Notes: a model not told the origin generated them from the sequence alone. Counted from the first letter of the stretch, positions 1 to 12,270 are shown. The stretch is DNA of 64,000 bases from Amorphophallus konjac (GCA_022559845.1 CM040118.1:238375224-238439223); one strand, 5' to 3'. Program-made: numbers and translations.

Positions 1-342
1 TTGAATTTTTGCATGTCTTGAAGCTTCAACTGTGATATCTTCTTCCTCGAGTACCTTTCTCTTATCTCGACCATGCGCTATCTTCAGCTTCTTTACCTTC
101 GGTAATGCCGCAACCACCTTCACTGACTCTCGATCTTCTACCGATTGTACCTCTATTTCCTTTCTCTTCCCCTTGATAGATTTCTTTTGAACCGATTCAG
201 ACGTTACTCCTTTTGCATGCGCCTCCTTTGATCTTCACTTATAACATTTGGTTGCATCGGTCTCCATGACTTGAGGAGACGTGAGATGCCGCTCTTCCTT
301 GACTTTCTTCTTCCCCTCACTCGTGGTAGACGGAGAGGACAT
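1..342 (-). pseudogene. Lys/Glu-rich open frame of the copia element, partial
   Basis: Read on the minus strand from an ATG at 342, the frame stays open to the window edge (about 114 codons) except for one TGA at 235-237. The product is rich in Lys and Glu, with basic stretches such as KGKRKE, and shows no motif I recognise. It lies downstream of gag and of the GGGGGAG tracts, where SIRE-type elements can carry an extra envelope-like frame; that placement is the only support for such an identity. It could equally be a fragment of another sequence inserted there. Confidence 0.35.
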
Positions 343-2330
343 GGTGGAAGCAATAAGAAGAGAAGGACGAGTTGGAAAGAGAGAGTGGACGTGATGAGAG
401 GAAGGAAGGCTGGAAAGGCGGGCTTGCTAGAAGAACTCGAGAGAAGAAGGTGAGAGAGAGGGAGGCCATTTCGACTTCAAAGGAGAGGGTATGATGGGTG
501 AGGCAAGTAGGGTTACGTATATATTAGAGACACTACCAAATTTACCAATATTCAACAATTAATACCCAAACTACCCCTCACTTAAAATAAAATGCCTTAC
601 TACGCAAAAATGCAGTTTCCGGCATATGAGATTATATCTTAGAATTTTATTCTCCACAAGTTATCCCTGTGAATCAATGGAAATGAGATAGATTAATCAA
701 GGAAATAACCCAGTCAAAGATATCATTAATCATACTAGGTCCCTTTTATTAGCCAATTACTGATTGAAGAACCCAAATTTTATGTTGACATTAAACCAGT
801 CTAAATTTTCTGAAGAAACCAAAGGGTCAACCATGTTTTACTTGAACTTTTGCCAAAAGATATTTTCATTGAACATTTCAGTATAACTGCCCCTTTTTAC
901 TCAAGGAAACATGTTGATCAGACACTAGAGTCCCTGGTTACTCAGTGTAGTTTACCTTTATGTTTCATAATAATTATTTTTTTTTAACAGAGATATCATT
1001 TATTATCAAGACTTGACCTCTGAATTTTTTTGAAACAGATGATCAGTTTCTCAAATAGTATGCCATTGCTCTACCACACTCAATTTTTATTTAATGGCGT
1101 ATTCTTAGGTCTTTTGTCAGAAATTTTCTTTAGATATGACTTAAGGATCATATAAACCTTGGATTTTCTATCAGATTGGTTTATTACTAAGGACTTTCAG
1201 ATTATTGAGGCTCTACTGAGCAATTTCCAATTTGGACTATTTTAAGACCATTGAGGTATCTTCCAGGGTTAATTGTGAGAGCTTTTCAGATAAGATTTAA
1301 TATTCATACACCAAAAATCACATCTCAGTTAAGATCAGCAATTTCGTTCTTAGTTCAAGGTGATCTTAGTAGTTAACTATTGAAAATAAGTAAAGGTGAC
1401 ATTATTCAGATATTACTCCCCCTGACTAGCACATTTTATGAATTTCCTAGAAGACAGATTTGAATAAGGGAAGGAGACAAAGGACACAGTGATGTAGGTG
1501 AAGACCATTCATGGGTAGAGTTGAGACTAAAGGCTAGACAACATTAATCCAAAAGCACACCCTGAATGACCATCAACATATAACCACCCATCTCTATAAA
1601 CCATCTAGCAATCAGCCTTCTGGGAAGTAAGAGAATCCAAAAGCCCAAAACACAACCATTTGACTTCTCATATTAGACCAGATTCAAGCTGACTCCAAAG
1701 TCAATACCACAAGAGTAGAACCTTGCAAATCATCAGACACATAAAGCTAACTGCCCAAGCAGCAATGAAACACTGACCAAAACACGTATTCTATCTCTGA
1801 ATGGCACAGCTCCCCCTCATCATGTGTTGAGATGTCAAACAACCACTATCTGATTCTCTTAAAGCACACAGATATGTATCAACATTATACGCATTCTATA
1901 GGAACATGCACAGACCTATTTATGTCATAACACACAAACTGACTGCACCGACCTCATCTAACTCAAGGCAAGGGATGCACCGAGTTTATATGTGAACAAG
2001 ACTAACTGTGCACAGATTTGGCAATGCAATGCAGTTGTATCCATTTGATATGTCAAGAGGTCATGTAGATGTATGCCTCTACTCATTAACATGAAGAACT
2101 AACTAACTAAACATCTCGCAGGGAGTTTGCATGGATTTCATTCTCAATATGTATTACTCTTAAGAAAATATCATCAATCATCAGATATTATTTTTTTTAA
2201 TCAATCATGCAACATTCCACAGAGATTATTATTCAAACAAAACTGAAGAGTGGAATTTGACTGACCTTAGTGCCCTGAATTTATTTAACCCCATTTTTAT
2301 TTTATCTTCAGGAGCACACCTGCAGCCAAA
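343..2330 (-). other. Noncoding 3' region of the copia element
   Basis: About 2 kb without a convincing reading frame on either strand. On the minus strand it has two purine tracts, GGGGGAG near 1416-1422 and 1811-1817, that resemble the polypurine tracts found downstream of pol in SIRE-type elements. Around 1900-2040 it also contains TGCACCGAC-like motifs of the kind repeated in this element's LTR. The absence of pol between gag and this stretch is the main oddity. Confidence 0.5.
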
Positions 2331-4195
2331 GAGTTATTTGAACAGCCTTGGACCCTAAGAATTCTTGGGTCCAACTGGATGAATAGCACCCCACATTGAT
2401 GCTCTCCAGTTATTCCAGGAACAATTAAAAACAGTATGACCTAATTTGCCACACTTATTGCAAATGGGAGGTTTATGCATGAATACAGGATTCTGAACTC
2501 TCCTATATGCAACATGGTTCGTGTGAGCAGGATATATTTTTCTATCCTTTAAAAACTAGCATTCAGATTTAACATGCCCAAATCTTCCACAGTTAAAGCA
2601 ATTAACACTCTGATTTTGAAATTTCTTCACATACTTCTTTGCATAACCATTTCTGTAGTTTTGATCTTCCTGTTTCTTTAAATAACAGTTATGCATGTAA
2701 TGACCCTTTTTGCCACAGTAATAACATGCATTGGAGATATTTCTATCAGGCATTTTCACAGACTTATTTCGAACTGTGTTGGTATGCTTGCATGCATCTA
2801 ACTCATCATTTTTCAATACTATGCAATCATCCATGACATGTCCTTTCTGACCACAATAGTGACATGAAATATTTCTTTTATTGTGCACATGCACTGTTAT
2901 GACAGATTTATCCTTTGCATATGCATGTGAGTGTGTGCGAGTATCATTGTGAACTTGCACAGGAGAATCAAAAGTAGATTTGGACTTATTTGAAATAACC
3001 TTTTGTTTCTATTTTTGAGTCACTTTTAGATTTTTAGTTGAACTATCTACTTTCTGGGCAGTGAATTGAAAGACAGTTGAGCTGGATGGCTTTTCCTGTT
3101 CAGAACTTTTTACAAAAATAATGGGGTTCTTTTTCATATCAATCTTCTTATTAGCAGAATTGAAACCCAAGCCTTCTTTCTGGAAATCCACATTTGACCC
3201 AAGCAGTTTATTCAAGTTATCTTTACTCTTAACAAACTTTGAAAGAGAATTTTTTAGATCTTCAATTTCAGCTTGCAAAGTGGCAACATCATGTTCACAG
3301 GAGATAACTTGTTGATGCAGACAGTCATTGAGATTTTTTAAAGATTCATTTTCTTGTCACAGCTTTATTTCATTGTTTATTTCCTTTTCCTCCAAAATAG
3401 ATTTTCTTTTTCGTAAGCCAGTCATCTTTCAGAAAGAACTGTATTAAGGACCATCAGCTTTTTATTTTGTTCCTTCAAGTTACTGTTCTCTTCAATCAAT
3501 TTATCTTGATATTCATCAGTTTCCTTTTTTTGTTTAACCAATGACTCATTTTCTTCTTTCAAGGACCTAATTAGATTCTTCTGCATATTGTCATCTGAAT
3601 CAAGGTCTTTAATTAGTTCCTTTAAGAATGCACATTCATTATATGAATTTTCATCTCTAGCAAGTTCGTTTCTTAAATTCTCATTTTCAGATTTCAAATT
3701 TTCTTTCTCAACTTTTAAGCGTGTAACTTCATGAATCATTTCTTTTCTCAACTTGTTCTTTTCTGATTTGACTCTAGCATATTTATTCAGTAAATCCTTA
3801 TTCATGGAGAGTAAATCATCATAGCTAAAATCCTCAGCTTCAGAATTTACTTGGGAGGATGAGTCCTCGGACTGATCTCTGACCATTAGGCAGATTTCCT
3901 CATCTCTAATAGATCTTTACAACATTGTATTGATGATAGCCGCTGCACTCCTACATTCATTGACATATGGAACATAATTAGAGTCTATTGCCCTTTTGGT
4001 TAGATCTAGGGCCTTTTTATTTTCATCAAATTTCTGTCTATCTGAAGATTTCCATTGAGATTTATCCTCTGGAACTTCATACGGACTAAGAGCTATAAGA
4101 AACCAAAGATCTGAATCCATATGCATCACATAGTCTCTAAAGGAGCCATACTAGCCATAAAAATTCGAACCGGTGTATACTGAAATTTCAGCCAT
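2330..4195 (-). pseudogene. gag: Copia gag pseudogene with four CCHC knuckles
   Basis: Coding signal runs on the minus strand from an ATG at 4195, about 120 bp inside the primer site. Codon 15 is a TAG (4151-4153). The same frame continues through 3917 (TAA) and to 3422 (TGA), then shifts frame for 3278-2556. The N-terminal part resembles the gag domain of copia elements. A Lys/Glu/Asn-rich coiled-coil stretch follows at 3886-3422. The C-terminal part holds four knuckles in order: CHYCGQKGHVMDDC, CYYCGKKGHYMHNC, CFNCGRFGHVKSEC and CNKCGKLGHTVFNC. The last is followed by a GPK-type segment like the one that precedes protease in SIRE elements. Gag packages element RNA in virus-like particles; this copy cannot give a full product. 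Confidence 0.7.
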
Positions 4196-4311
4196 GAAGT
4201 CACTACAAATCAGATCAGAAGCAAAGCTAAGAGTCGGACCAAACCAGATCGCACATAAACCAAATCAAGGAACGGATCTGCAGGTCGTTGGACCCTCTGT
4301 GCAGAAAACCC

Positions 4312-4323
4312 GCTCTCATACCA
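4312..4323 (-). promoter_or_regulatory. Copia primer binding site, tRNA-iMet type
   Basis: On the minus strand it reads TGGTATGAGAGC, one base different from the usual TGGTATCAGAGC, and starts two bases after the LTR end. This fixes the strand of the element and the inner LTR border. Confidence 0.75.
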
Positions 4324-4325
4324 AT

Positions 4326-6261
4326 TGATGGGTGCAGAAATAGGAAGAAATGTAGATCCAGAGGGGGGTGAATGGATCTTCTATAGACAGTTAACCCAAC
4401 TTGAAAAAATTGAAAAGAACTATGATGGCTTGTTCAGCGAACACTTTCTCAAACACTTGAGATGCACGCCTAATCAACTATTTGAACACTTGCGAACGGA
4501 AGCTATCTAGGCTATTAGAAACAATCAACCACACACGAGAAAGACATTTAATCACACTGCACAAGATATTTTAGGTGGTTTGGTCAACTGACCTACATCC
4601 ACCCCATACTCGAACCAGAGTATGGCTTCCTGCTGACTCACAGCTTAAGAGACCGCTGATCCACAGCTTTGGGGAAAAATCCCAGACCGCTGAGCCTCAC
4701 ATCTTGCTGTCCAGAGGAACCAATTCTCTGCAATGCTGACAAACAGCTTGATGCGTTGGACTTTACAGCTTAGCCGACCAGAGGAAACCTCTTCTGCTAC
4801 CACCGACGAATAGCTTGAACGAGTATCAAAGAAGAAAGAACGAAAAGAACAAAACACAGCAAATAGAGGGCTGTTAATAAATCCAAAACGAAAAAAATGC
4901 TCGCGCTGGAGCCAAGTGTCTCGGATCTGATCTAGAGAACACTACTTTAAACCTGATATTCAATGTGCTGCCCTTTCTTCCCTTCAAAACTATCTCTCTC
5001 TTTCTATCTCTTTCTGTCTCCTTTCTTTTCAGGTGCTCAAACTCTTCTTTTTCTCTCTAATTCTTCTTCTGTATCGTGCTTCCTACTTCTTCATCACCAC
5101 TCTTTCCTTTTTCATGGGCATCAGATGAAGGGCGTGTGCTTTCCACGATTCCCACCCAAATGTCTTGGCCCACGTGGCAACATCCTAGCTCAGTGCTTTC
5201 CACGTGTCTCGATTCTGGCACCTCCTCCACTCTTGGATCATGTGCCACTTTTAGGAGTTACGATCACTTGGCCTCAGTTCTCTGGAGTGAGAATCTCTAT
5301 TAGGAGAACAATCATTAGGTCAAACATCTTATAAGCAAAGTTATGCATGCACGGACTCGTATATGAATAAGACCACATGCACTGACATGATACATATATT
5401 GGGCAATTCACACACACAGACCATCGGTGTACATAATGAGGTATGCACCGATTCACTATGGTTATAGTGCAAAGAAATGCGCAGACTACGTGTGGGTGTA
5501 TCCTGCAAGAGTGCACTTTTTGCCAAACCCTAAGATGCATAGACCTTTCGATATGTACAAATGAGAACGTGTACTAACTTTAGTAATGAAAAGCACCGAT
5601 GTTGGTATGCAGACCAAGAAATGCCTTAGGCCAAAGATTGCACCGACTATTGAATGCACTGACTTTGGTGAAAGCATAAACGGGGATAGCACCGAGGATG
5701 GATATGCAAAGACACGCAATGCACCGTCTTGTGCTCACAGCAAAAACTGCACCGACTCAAGCTAACACCAAATGTGTACTGACGCTAACAAAGCTAATAC
5801 CAACTCTGTGCCAACCTTCTATGAACTAAGTATGCACGGACCAACCATTGCATCGACCGGAGCTATAGGGAATATCACTAGCCTCGGTTAGCTTGTGAAA
5901 AGACTTGCACAGACCTTGGCTATATGCAATGCATGTTATGCACGGACTCTCATATAAAGGACGTGGAACATGCACCGCCTATGAATACATTGCACCGACC
6001 CTGAATATGCAAACAACTAAGACGTATGCATACGTTATTTGCCAAGTAATGTGGTATGCACAGACCTGACTATGCACGGACTTCTTTAACCTATGCATGG
6101 AATGTATGCAACAAACGCAAGGTACACAGACCTTGTATGCTGAAGGACTCAACTGTGCACAGACATACATTTTATATGAAATGATCAAATGCCAACAAAC
6201 TTATGCAATCCAGTCTTCACAGGACTCATAGATTGTCATCATTAAAACTAGGGTTCCAACA
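4326..6261 (-). repeat. Copia 5' LTR
   Basis: About 1.94 kb. On the minus strand it starts TGTTGGAACCCTAG and ends CCCATCA just before the primer site. The start matches the TGTTGG...GATGACAA-type opening of SIRE/Maximus LTRs. The half near the LTR start (5346-6165) is dominated by a repeated TGCACNGAC motif. Right of 6261 the host sequence is the level-0 LTR. Confidence 0.75.
5346..6165. repeat. Interspersed TGCACCGAC-like motif array
   Basis: Many irregularly spaced copies of TGCACCGAC and variants (TGCACGGAC, TGCACAGAC, TGCACTGAC) on the plus strand. Exact cores are at 5639-5647, 5748-5756 and 5991-5999. The ACCGAC part equals the core of the plant DRE/CRT element bound by DREB/CBF factors; binding here is inference. 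The same motif occurs in the unrelated Tat-like LTR at 8302-8353. Confidence 0.7.
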
Positions 6262-7200
6262 TGCTACTCACTGAACCAGAACATGAACTACAGTAACGAG
6301 TGACTAGTCAGGGTCACGCCCATCGGCGTTCGTCAAAAACGCCCCTGACCACCTGTGCACACACCGACTCTTGCCTAGAGCCAGGTCTCTAGCTAGTTTT
6401 CTCCCCCAGCAGGACGCTACAGTAATGCAGGGGCCCATGGAAACTAGCTTAAAAATCGTATCTCGGGAACTGCCCTTACCACCACTCCCGGGTGGGCTGA
6501 CACTCGAGGTCGTCAGGCTACGACTAGTGGAGGCTCACTAGACACAAAGACTCTGAAACATGAGTGCTGTAGTACAAACAGGCCAAGCAAGCCCCGCCAC
6601 ACATACTACGAAGCACCAAGACAGCATACCATTGCCAACAGACTCTGTTAGGGCAACTTAACCTGCTGATATAACGATCCTTGAGTCTCACGACTCAGAG
6701 TCAAGATCGTCGCACAATGGCGGAACAAGCCGCCAATCAGCCTAATCCTAAGCCACAGGAAACGACACTGGATCATCAGATCCACACAACTGTATAAAAT
6801 GACTCACGTAGACCTGAGGGATCACCAAGACCCTCAACACATCTGGACACGTAGACCGGGGTAAGACAACACCTCCGGGCATCCAGAACCATGTCTCGAG
6901 CTGGACAGAGAAGCCGACACACACACAAGGTTACTTGTCAACCACTAGGTCTCATAGGGTTGACTGGAACCTGGCAACGACGCACAAGCACCCTTTGCTA
7001 CCATATAACATGGTCATAGCCCTTATAGGACGTCAACAGACATCCACGGGTCAATGGGCAAACCATAAGGTCAAGCCAAGACAATCAAAAATCAAAATAC
7101 CGGTAAACCATCCTTTGGGACGCAAGCGGTACATCACTCGGTCGCTAAGCAACACAAGAAGCCAAGGAAGAAGCCGCTACACACACAGAGGCAAAGACTC

Positions 7201-7839
7201 TGGCGGTCTTACACTGGGCCGCGAGGTGACTATGGCGGTCAAAGATATGGCAGCTACACCCAGTCAACTCTTGAACCGACCTACCCGGTTAAACTACCAA
7301 GCGGTCTAATATAGACCCGCTACACAAACTAGGCGGTCTAGACATGAGCCGCCACACTAACCGCCCTAAGACATTGACCTAAGACAAACGTACTGTAGCG
7401 GCCTAAGGGAGGCGCGCTACAATGAAGAGGCGGTTGAAGGTTGGCCCGCCAAAGTCAACCGACTTGAAACATTCACCCGGTCAAACTCACAGTAGCGGCC
7501 TAAGCAAGGCGCGCTATAGCACATTGGCAGTCAGAACTAGGGCGGCCAACTTGAACTGACATACACCGATTGACTCATTCAACGGACTGTAGCGTTCAAG
7601 ACTAGGGCTGCTACAGCAAGCGTGGCAGTTTATCGTACAACCGCCAAGCTGAACCGACTTACACAAGAATCGAGGAATCGCTGAGATTGGTGCACCACTA
7701 TAGGGCCGCCAGAGGCAATAGGCAGTCAAAGGTTGGGCCCCCAACCTAAATCGACCTACAACTATTCGACACACTATGGAGTGTGGCGGTCCATCGTGGG
7801 GCCGCCAGAGACCTAGCGGTCTCTAAAACGACCGCCAGC
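7201..7839. repeat. GC-rich dyad array in the level-0 LTR
   Basis: About a dozen imperfect inverted repeats of 24-27 bp, with arms of the GGCGGTC / GACCGCC type around 8-10 bases. Examples lie at 7201-7226, 7311-7335, 7395-7420 and 7784-7810. The last contains ATCGTGGGGCCGCCA, which recurs nearly unchanged in two other LTRs. Confidence 0.7.
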
Positions 7840-8022
7840 ATGGTAACGGCTGGAAAATAGGGGAATGGCCGGATCTGGCTGTTCCACGCCCCATACGCGT
7901 CTAAACGCAGGGGAAACAAACCTAATCGACAAAATTAACCTTCCACAGGCCGGAAGGGGTCCATGCAACATCTAAATCGCAAGAAACAGGTGATTCCAAC
8001 GAATCGACCCTAATTGGGTCAC

Positions 8023-8027
8023 CGGGG
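8023..8027. repeat. Left target duplication of the Tat-like element
   Basis: CGGGG here and CGAGG at 62083-62087 flank the Tat-like element. The one mismatch fits an old insertion. Confidence 0.6.
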
Positions 8028-8234
8028 TGTTGACACCCTTCTTATGACCAATGAGTTGAGTCATCTTCTTACTTATCTTTATGATGCTCTGAGTTATACG
8101 CCGTATTTGGGCCATCTTAGTCAGTTTTGGGGCTTATTTCATGGGTCATTCTCGTTGATTGGGTCTCACTCCTTATTTGCTTTTCGTGGGTTGAAGCTTG
8201 GTGGGCTTTCAATGGTTTTGTTACAATCTGGCAC

Positions 8235-8817
8235 CTAACGGTCTATAACACGGTCGTTAGACGTTGCTGGCGGTCTATTCTTTGACCATTTTCTGCACAT
8301 GTGCACCGACCTGATCCACTGTTGCACCGACCCAGTTTCGCTCTTGCACCGACCCGATCTTTTCTTGTGTCGACCTGCATTATCTCTGACGGTCTATTGA
8401 ATGGGCGTTAGACGTTGTTGGCGGTCTATCTATGAACCGCTAGATGATGTCAGAGTCCAGAGCCAACATCTTTCCTTCCGTCTTTCCTTCCGTCTTATCC
8501 GTTGAGCTCTGGCGATTTACCGTATGGCCGTTAGAGGCATTGTGGCGCTCCTCCCTTCGACCGCTAGATGACGCCAGAGTCCAGAGCCAACGTCTTTCCT
8601 TCCGTCTTATCCTTTCTTATCCATTTTGCTATAGCGGTTTATCGTGGGACCGTCAGAGCCTTCTGGCGCATGAACCTTGGACCGCCACCTTCTTGCAGAG
8701 TCCTTATTTCAAAAACTTCGCCTGTTGGCCTTATCTTTTGTTGGATAACGTAGGGTGACAGTCCATTCTTTGGTCGTTAAATGCAAGTGGCGATTTGTCG
8801 TAAGGCCGTTACATCAG
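8235..8817. repeat. Dyad cluster upstream of TATA in Tat-like LTR A
   Basis: About ten imperfect inverted repeats of the AGCGGTYTAT...ACCGYTAG type. The one at 8632-8658 contains ATCGTGGGACCGTCAG, almost identical to dyads in two chromovirus-like LTRs. The copy in LTR B is at 47007-47587. Confidence 0.7.
8302..8374 (+). repeat. Phased TGCACCGAC motifs
   Basis: TGCACCGAC at 8302, 8323 and 8345, plus a variant TGTGTCGAC at 8366, spaced 21, 22 and 21 bp, close to two DNA turns. LTR B keeps the first three at 47075, 47096 and 47118 with the same spacing. Confidence 0.8.
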
Positions 8818-9023
8818 ACAAAGAGTTCTAGCAGGATTGCTCTTTCTCTGCTATGCCGTGGCCGAATTAAGAGTTTGATCTGATGATTTCTCCCTCGATA
8901 CTCATCCTTAGAAGCTCCCGTTTGTTTCTGTGGACTCTTGGTGGTATTATCTTCAAAGATTATCTGGTGTCAGGCTTCATTTCGAGTCATTATCTTTCCA
9001 ACTCGTCCAGAGAGTTTGAGGGT

Positions 9024-9032
9024 CTATAAATA
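9024..9032 (+). promoter_or_regulatory. TATA box of Tat-like LTR A
   Basis: CTATAAATA about 1.0 kb into the LTR, followed by a short C/A-rich stretch. The equivalent in LTR B is 47797-47805. This is the probable transcription start region. Confidence 0.6.
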
Positions 9033-9530
9033 GAACACTTGGCTTCATGGCTTGAGGAGGAGATTTTTGGAGTTCGCGTCGGAGTGCTACCGCATCCTGT
9101 AGCTAGAACCAATCAAGGAGAACTGCTTCCCACATCCATCTGCTTCCTAAGTCCAGAGAGTATCAAGTTCCAAGGATTTTTTAGTGTTTTCTTGTGTTCT
9201 TAGTTCTTATTTCCCATCATAGCATCAAAGCATCTTCCCTCTTCTTCTCTCACATTCTTCATCTTCTGCATCATTTTAAAACCTCCTCCCATCTTTTAAA
9301 ATGCCCCACAGGGGTTAAAAAACCAACCTCGCAGGTATTCCCTTTCCAATTGCATGTTTCTAGTTTTTTGCCTTTATAGTTACTACACTCTTCAAAGGGC
9401 TAATCTGGGTGTTTTTCTGTGTCTCTACACGTTTTTACAGTTTTTATAGGTCCATAGTAGGAGGCCCAAGTCTTCTGGCCGACTGGAAGAAGTGGAGATC
9501 AAAGTCCCAAAGTTCATTTCCTGCAGTTCT

Positions 9531-9620
9531 CTGGCGGTTGTGTATCAGAGCGCTAAAGTCCTCTAGCGGTTTATCGTAAGACCGTCATCTTCATCTGGCG
9601 CGCTTGTCTTCGACCGTCAA
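9531..9620. repeat. Dyad cluster downstream of TATA in Tat-like LTR A
   Basis: Three GGCGGTT/GCGGTTT-type dyads within the predicted transcribed part of the LTR, so they would form hairpins in the leader RNA. They recur at 48312-48400 in LTR B. Confidence 0.6.
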
Positions 9621-11096
9621 TATTCGCATAAGTGCAATCTTGTCACGCCCCGAGCGCGGAAGATACCCGGAGATGCGCGACGTGTCTATATCAATCATGT
9701 CAATCAGAGTGGTCGTGTATTCGACACAAAGACAGAGATGCGCAAAATAGCAAGATAACCCAATCCTTTATTTCATAATGGATAGACTATTACAAATCCA
9801 ATACTCTGTTTAATAAAAAGAAAAGTACATAGTTGACTCGAGAAAACTATAGAAACAACTAGACGACACTTGTAGAAGCTCTATCACTTTCACTCTTGAC
9901 TATTCCCATCCGATTGACTTCCATCGTCGTCGGACTTACCTGAAAAGTACAAGGGACAAACGGAATGAGCGAACGCTCAGTAGGAAATTATATCTCAAGT
10001 ACTAGCAAGGGGTTTAAGTAATTACATTTTCATGAATGCAATAAAGCTATGCATGCTCGCATAAAACGACAGGATAGATAGAATGTAGTATCAAGGAAAT
10101 AAGATGAACTTATCATGAACTTTCAACAAGATAACAAGTTTATTCGAGATATTCAAGCAAGTACATTTAACAAGTCATGTCAAGAACTTTGGCTATCATG
10201 TATCAAGCAAGTAAATTACCCTTTTTCGGGCCACGCATTTCATTTCATGTCAAGTACGAGTCAAGTACAAGATGTGTGTGGAATGTCCAATCAAGCAAGT
10301 CAAGTACTCGGTATAATGCCAGATACCTTATCATTTTAACTCCCATGGGCACAAGTACTTTCGGGTGCTCCTCCCAGGACCAGATCGGGCCCTATATGCG
10401 CAGGCATTTATCATGTGTTTTGACATCCACTCTTGTTTATAGCCAACATAGAATTTCAATAATCAAGCTTGTAGACACGTATGACAACTTTGATAGAATA
10501 GAGTCCAAAATATGACAAAGGACATAGAATGGCGATAATAACGGTATAATCACGATATCGATAAAACTAGGTAGAATATGGTTCCCTTAACTTAGGTACC
10601 ATGACAAATCAATATGGACATTCTTTATATAGAATTGAGGTCCACATGAACATTAGATCAAGCAAGATACCCTCATTCTTATCATAGAATTGGGGTTTAC
10701 AAGAATGACACGATATGGCATGATATCATCATCCCATCAAGAATTTCTTATGATATACTCTTTGTATAATCATAAGGGCCGGTATACCATGTTTCTTTAG
10801 ATTGACATGGCAAAAACTGTGTAATGAGTTTTTAGGGTACAACCAGCTCAGTCGGCCTTGAGGGAATCCAAGGCTACGAGGAGTCTTACGGAGGTCTCTA
10901 TGACTAACTCGCTAGTCCAAAGGAACGGAATGTCCAATGGAGAGCTTGTATGTCAATGAGAATTGAGTGTGATCGATGAAACAACGTGAAAACATGGGAC
11001 TATACTTACGGAGTGGAGAATAGTGCCGATATATATATATATGTATAATATGAAACCATCGACAATAGAACCAGGATAAAATCAGTTTACAGTAAA

Positions 11097-11737
11097 ATAA
11101 CGACTTAAGTAAAGTCGTGTATTGAATAATTAACGCCTAACAGAAGGGCGTTTACATATATTGCCAATTTGCAGAATTTCCATTATTTCATTAATTTATC
11201 AAAAACACGCCTTTCCTGGGGGCGTTTCTTCAAAGTTGACGACTGCAGAGGCAGGCGTCTCATATTCGACAGGATATAATTATTCTCAGAAATTTATCAA
11301 AAACGCGCCCTTGGAAGGGGCGTTACTTTCTAATTCCATTTTACAGAACATGTGAATTTCAGGATTTTAACAGATACACGCCCTAGGAAGGGGCGTTACT
11401 TTTCCGATTCACGCCTTGTTCTGGGGCGTTAGAATATGGAAAACGACTTTGTCCAAGTCGTGAATTTCAAGGAATTTATGATATTTTAATAAATAATATT
11501 TCGAGAGACAGGAGACATGTCATGGCAGTAAAATTTAACAGGAATTCACAGAGTCATGCAAGATATTAAAAATCATTATTTCATATGTATTGTAATTTTT
11601 TTTAAACAGGATCAATTATTAATCACATGCGATTCTTATGAAATTAACGCCTGCGTAGAGGGCGCCAAATATTAAATTGACGACCACTAGCATGGTCGTT
11701 CCTTTTAAATTAGCGCCCTAATCAAGGGCGTTTCTTT
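11097..11737. repeat. AACGCC...GGCGTT dyad cluster II, Tekay copy 1 3' LTR
   Basis: Eleven short inverted repeats with ACGCC or ACGAC arms, 8-13-base centres and AT-rich separators. They lie downstream of the TATA box, in the transcribed part of the LTR. The twin cluster is 18831-19471. Confidence 0.75.
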
Positions 11738-12261
11738 CAAAATTTTGCAGAAAACGTAATAAAACCTTATAAACAGTATGCATGCCATGCTCATATACGT
11801 ATGTATAGATATCTTGCATTAATTCTTATTTGGGCTACAATAACTTGAGAAAATCCTACCTTTTGATTCGAAGACAACCGTGAGGGGTTTTGACTAGAAG
11901 AAGATGATGCTTTGCTACGCTCCTGAAGACAACGGCTACTGGATGATGGAAGAAGATGTTGGCTTCGATTGTAGAAGAAGAACTCTGAAGGTTATAGATG
12001 AGTCCCGATTGCAAAAACCTATAGCGGGCACGTCAAAGGTATCAACATCTTTGTACTTAGTCGTTGGAGGCGAAGGAAGAATACTTACTGTTGTTCTTCA
12101 CGACGTCCAAGCCTCTTAAACTGTAGAAGAGAAGAAGAAGAATAATCAATATTCTTCATGCATCATGGAAGAAGATTATCAGAAAAAAAAAAACTCATTG
12201 TTCGTCAACTTACCGTAGCAGGCGAATGATCAAATAGGTTTAGGGTTGGATCGAACAGGCT

Positions 12262-12270
12262 TATTTATAG
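12262..12270 (-). promoter_or_regulatory. TATA box, Tekay copy 1 3' LTR
   Basis: CTATAAATA on the minus strand, about 490 bases from the LTR start. The twin in the other LTR is 19998-20006. Confidence 0.6.

Larger units (their letters stand above)
1..6261 (-). mobile_element. Ty1/copia element, SIRE/Maximus-like, cut by the left window edge
   Basis: Minus-strand element. Its 5' LTR (4326-6261) is at the right, followed leftward by a primer site matching the tRNA-iMet type with one mismatch, a gag-like coding region with several CCHC knuckles, a noncoding stretch with two GGGGGAG tracts, and a basic open frame at the window edge. Long LTRs, multi-knuckle gag and GGGGGAG tracts are typical of the SIRE/Maximus lineage. 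No protease, integrase or reverse transcriptase is visible between gag and the noncoding tail, so this copy looks gag-only or internally deleted. Its other LTR and the matching target duplication lie outside the window. It sits inside the level-0 LTR, which resumes at 6262. Confidence 0.75.
6262..8027 (-). repeat. Left visible part of the level-0 chromovirus-like LTR
   Basis: Collinear and similar to the solo LTR at 53185-55786 (compare 6300-6540 with 53930-54180, both ending in a CTACGACTAGTGGAGG stretch). It is interrupted on the left by the copia insertion and on the right by the Tat-like element, and it resumes at 62088. The strand is taken from the polypurine tract that adjoins the other end at 62902. 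The first 700-800 bases of the LTR, in plus-strand order, are outside the window. No gene is present. Confidence 0.75.
8028..9640 (+). repeat. Tat-like 5' LTR, first part
   Basis: Start of LTR A. It is highly similar to LTR B at 46801-48420 over its whole length. It holds a phased TGCACCGAC array, a dyad cluster upstream of the TATA box and another downstream. It is interrupted by the Tekay element after AATCT (9636-9640) and continues at 20505. Confidence 0.85.

Noticed and set aside
11904..12119. 71-codon frame repeated at 19640-19855
   Set aside because: It is repeated only because it lies in both LTRs of Tekay copy 1; no recognisable product.
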